Assembly: GCA_037074765.1 (NCBI GenBank)
Contig: JBAMDO010000081.1
Span: 124,001 to 188,000 of the forward strand
Source of the DNA: Mansonella perstans
Taxonomy: Eukaryota; Nematoda; Chromadorea; Rhabditida; Onchocercidae
Length of the DNA: 64,000 bases
Direction of reading: 5' to 3'
Position numbers and translations under genes: made by a program. The notes under the pieces were generated by a model, which searched no databases, was not told the origin of the DNA, and saw nothing but the letters and a program-made list of their open reading frames with translations. Position 1 is the first letter of the stretch. Each line of letters begins with the position of its first letter. Positions 50,197 through 64,000 of the stretch are shown piece by piece.

Positions 50197-53173
50197 GTTT
50201 AAAGTCCAAACTTTTGATCTATATGGTAGCCTTATCCTTCTTGTTTTATATTCAATTATTATACGATAAAATTATGTAAAGGAAATAATTGAAACAATGC
50301 CATAAAGTATTGAGAAACAAATACATATCTAGAAAGCCACAATTGTATTATTGCATCAGTTTGATTGAAATGAATTTAATATTCAAATAAGTGGTTTTAT
50401 TGATTTTTTAAAAAATGAATATACTGCAAAGATTATTCTAATTAGCTATATAACATTAACACATTCAGAAATACTAATTTGAATAGAATTTGATATTATT
50501 TAATCACTCTGCGCAGTTGTAAAGTTTTCAAAGTTTTAAACACTCATAAAATGTTGTTTGATGAAAATTGTTGAAAAAGTTTTAGGAATAGAAATTAAAC
50601 AAAGTAAAAGTTAATGGAGATATGATCAGTATGATATCAGGAAGCAAACTGGCAATGTTTTACTTTGTATTAGGATGCATCAATGAACGTTTCTAATTCT
50701 AATTGCTTGTTCATTTCTGTTCAAAAACTTTTTAACACTGATAATAAAAATAATCATTTTTCCAAATCATCTATTATTCTATTCCTTATCGCCATTTTCT
50801 TCTTTATCATCTCACTCATGATAAAAAAAAAATGTACATTTAGAAACAAAAATAAATTATCTTTGAAGAAAAAGATAACATTAAAAAATTGGTTATAAAT
50901 TTTAACATTATATCACAAAGATATAACATAAATCTTCAAACAAATAACTTATATGATGAATAGTACCATTACGAATAACATAATCATAAAACTAATCTAA
51001 TTAAATGATATGTCAATTTTTCATTTCTTTAAATCAATTATTTAAATCACTAATTTTATCAGTACAAATTTACATCTGAAAATATTTCTTATCTTTCATA
51101 CAACTGAACTATGTATTCCTTTTGAAATGATCCCAGGAATTATTACAACAAAATTTTTGATCATTTATTCATTAACAATACTCCTGTAGTTTAATTCCAT
51201 TATTAATTCATATTTCATAAATTCTAAATATAAATTATTTGTGGCAAGATATTATAGTCTATTCATAGATAAAATTACTTATTACTCTTCTTTGATATAT
51301 CCCATAATCAAATAATACTTTGCATAGTGATAATGATATCACCACAGCTATGATTATCAATATATGAATGGAAGTTAAGCCATGTAAAATAGTCGAGAAA
51401 TATCTCGAGATGGTAAAGAAATGAGAATGAAGATTTTCGTTGAAATCATTTAAAAATTTAACTATTTCTCACAATAAGTTTCACTCGTATAATGTTTTAT
51501 GAAATAAAAAGGAAGAAATATATATATATATATATCTATGATTATTTGCATTGCCAACTCTTTCTTGCACGAGTGATCGATCTTACAGAATGTAATCATT
51601 CGAAATGCTACTTCATACTGAGATTGCAATAAAATTCTTTTTGAATATCATTGAATTACCATTGATTTTCAAAAATTTTATCCCTAAAAATGATATCTTG
51701 AAAACATTAAAATATTTGACAGATTGAATGAGGCAATTCCACATAAAATTTCACTTATTTCAAAAAATAAAATAACATGACGACAAAAAATAGCGACAAT
51801 AAAGAACCATTTCAAAAAAAAAAAAAAAAAAGAAAAAAAACCATCATTCTAACCAGAAAAAAAAAACACAGAAAAAAGGAAAGCAATGAGAAAACAAATA
51901 AATTTCATAAATGATACAGCGAATGGGAATACACTAGCAACATTCATATCTTATCATTTTCTAACTTAACAATATTATAATCATGTTATCTATTTCGTAT
52001 ATACGCATAACTCTTAATTTATGCTTGTTCAATTTTCGTATAATAACTATGAGGTTATAATCTTCTGCATAATAATGCACAGTTTTGTAAACATATTGAA
52101 ACAAATATTGAAAGCATATACAAAGCATAAAACAAAATAATGAAATCTTCCCGAATTACAAATAAAATTTTCAAATAAATGAAAGAATTTTTCAATCCCG
52201 AAATAAATAAAAATAAACGATATTTGCCAATTCTTTTCGCTTTTCATTATGGTAAGATCGAGCTTTCGAAGTTGCCATTCGAACGAGCAATGGCATGATT
52301 ATTATCGGGAAGTTTTCGCCAATTATTACAATTAGATTCCCTCGAAAAATTAAGTCAATCAATTTACATCAATTTTCACAGAAATACACTCATGATTAAT
52401 ACTATTTTAACTAAAACAAAAAGCACCTCAAGCACCTCAAGCATCTCATCATCTCACATGAAAAAAGTCACACGATTTAATCAATTACAAAAAAATTGCA
52501 GTTCATTTTCCCGCGATTTTATGGCTAAAAAAACTAAAAAAGCCAGCACAAAACTTGGAACGAAAGTTTAAAATGGACGTTGAAATATTTCATCTGATAA
52601 CATGATAAAGACATTCACGAATCTCTATTCAGTTATACATGAACAAAATTCGAATAACAAAGAAAAAAGAACAGGAGAAAAATGAACAAAAACATAACAA
52701 AAGACACAAGACATAATTAGTATATGCGATAAATGACAAGAAATTTTTTATAATTTCTAATTTCACTGAATTTCAGCCTAAGACTTACAACCGAATCTTA
52801 TGTGGCTACTGCATAAAAAAAAAAAAAACTATGTTAAATATGGCGAAAAAAATTAGACAAATACAAGTTAACTAAATATCAGTTACAATTGCAAGCATTT
52901 GTTTAATTCTTTTAGATATATAATTACGTCTTTGAGTTACCTAAGCTTCCAATTCAACAAAAAGGATATCAATAATTCATATCACTAACTACTGTAAAAT
53001 AGCTGTTTTACTTTTTAACACAAATGAGAAATCATTCCGTCTTGCCTAAGTGATATAATAGCGAACCGAACCCATAAATAAATGAGTCGCCTGAAATGTG
53101 CTAACAAGCTTCAAATTAATTCATGAATTTCAATTTTTAACTTAACAGATCTATCAGTAAACAACCTTCTCCT

Positions 53174-53179
53174 TTTATT
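53174..53179 (-). terminator. Probable polyadenylation signal AATAAA for OGT
   Basis: TTTATT on the plus strand, i.e. AATAAA on the minus strand, about 46 bp downstream of the OGT stop codon at 53225-53227. Confidence 0.5.
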
Positions 53180-53224
53180 TTAGTAATTTCCCAATGTGTA
53201 ATGAACATTTGAAGAGTTATGATT

Positions 53225-63935
<10,711 letters not shown>

Positions 63936-64000
63936 CTTAATTAAAATGAGTAATACAATTAATTGTACAACATAAATCAAAATAAAAACCAATTGTAATT

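Larger units (their letters stand above)
49734..53224. other. Intergenic between the PH-domain gene and OGT
   Basis: About 3.5 kb, mostly very AT-rich with homopolymer A tracts (about 51811-51840) and a short (TA)n run (51518-51535). It contains a 40-bp tandem duplication at 50117-50196. No exon recognised on either strand. It holds the OGT 3' UTR at the right edge. Confidence 0.5.

Overview
The window looks like nuclear DNA from a parasitic spirurid, probably filarial, nematode. It is very AT-rich, with many short exons separated by introns of about 100-1500 bp (one of about 2.9 kb) and T-rich nematode acceptors of the TTTTCAG type. It also encodes a clear ecdysone-receptor-type nuclear receptor, a family known in filariae but absent from Caenorhabditis elegans. 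No bacterial genes, CRISPR arrays, rRNA or tRNA genes were recognised. All identifications come from reading protein similarity and splice phases by eye; no search was run.

Layout. 0.37-5.5 kb (-): EcR-type nuclear receptor. 6.4-7.5 kb (-): decayed RTE-like LINE. 8.3-11.3 kb (+): decayed BEL/Pao retrotransposon internal region. 13.8-18.8 kb (+): complete 13-exon phospholipase B-like hydrolase, 578 aa. 22.0-26.2 kb (-): SMCR8-like DENN protein, 513 aa as modelled. 27.3-35.5 kb (-): leishmanolysin-like M8 metalloprotease, 726 aa as modelled, needing one non-canonical acceptor. 40.1-42.0 kb (+): last three visible exons of an unidentified type I membrane protein. 42.5-44.0 kb (-): acyl-CoA-binding-domain protein, 5' end not found. 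45.6-47.7 kb (-): ARPC3, Arp2/3 subunit 3, 180 aa. 48.5-49.7 kb (-): short PH-domain protein of the sesquipedalian/PHETA type. 53.2 kb to the window end (-): O-GlcNAc transferase, with the catalytic C-terminus and most TPRs present and the 5' end outside the window.

The genes are not an obvious pathway. Several are housekeeping or trafficking genes (SMCR8, PHETA-like, ARPC3, OGT). Two encode probable secretory-pathway or surface hydrolases (PLB-like, leishmanolysin-like). One encodes a candidate hormone receptor. The points most worth a second look are the EcR with no recognisable activation helix 12, the GT..CG intron required by the metalloprotease, the compact SMCR8 that keeps the arginine finger, and the altered ligand residues in the ACBP protein. 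I found no convincing new multi-gene system.
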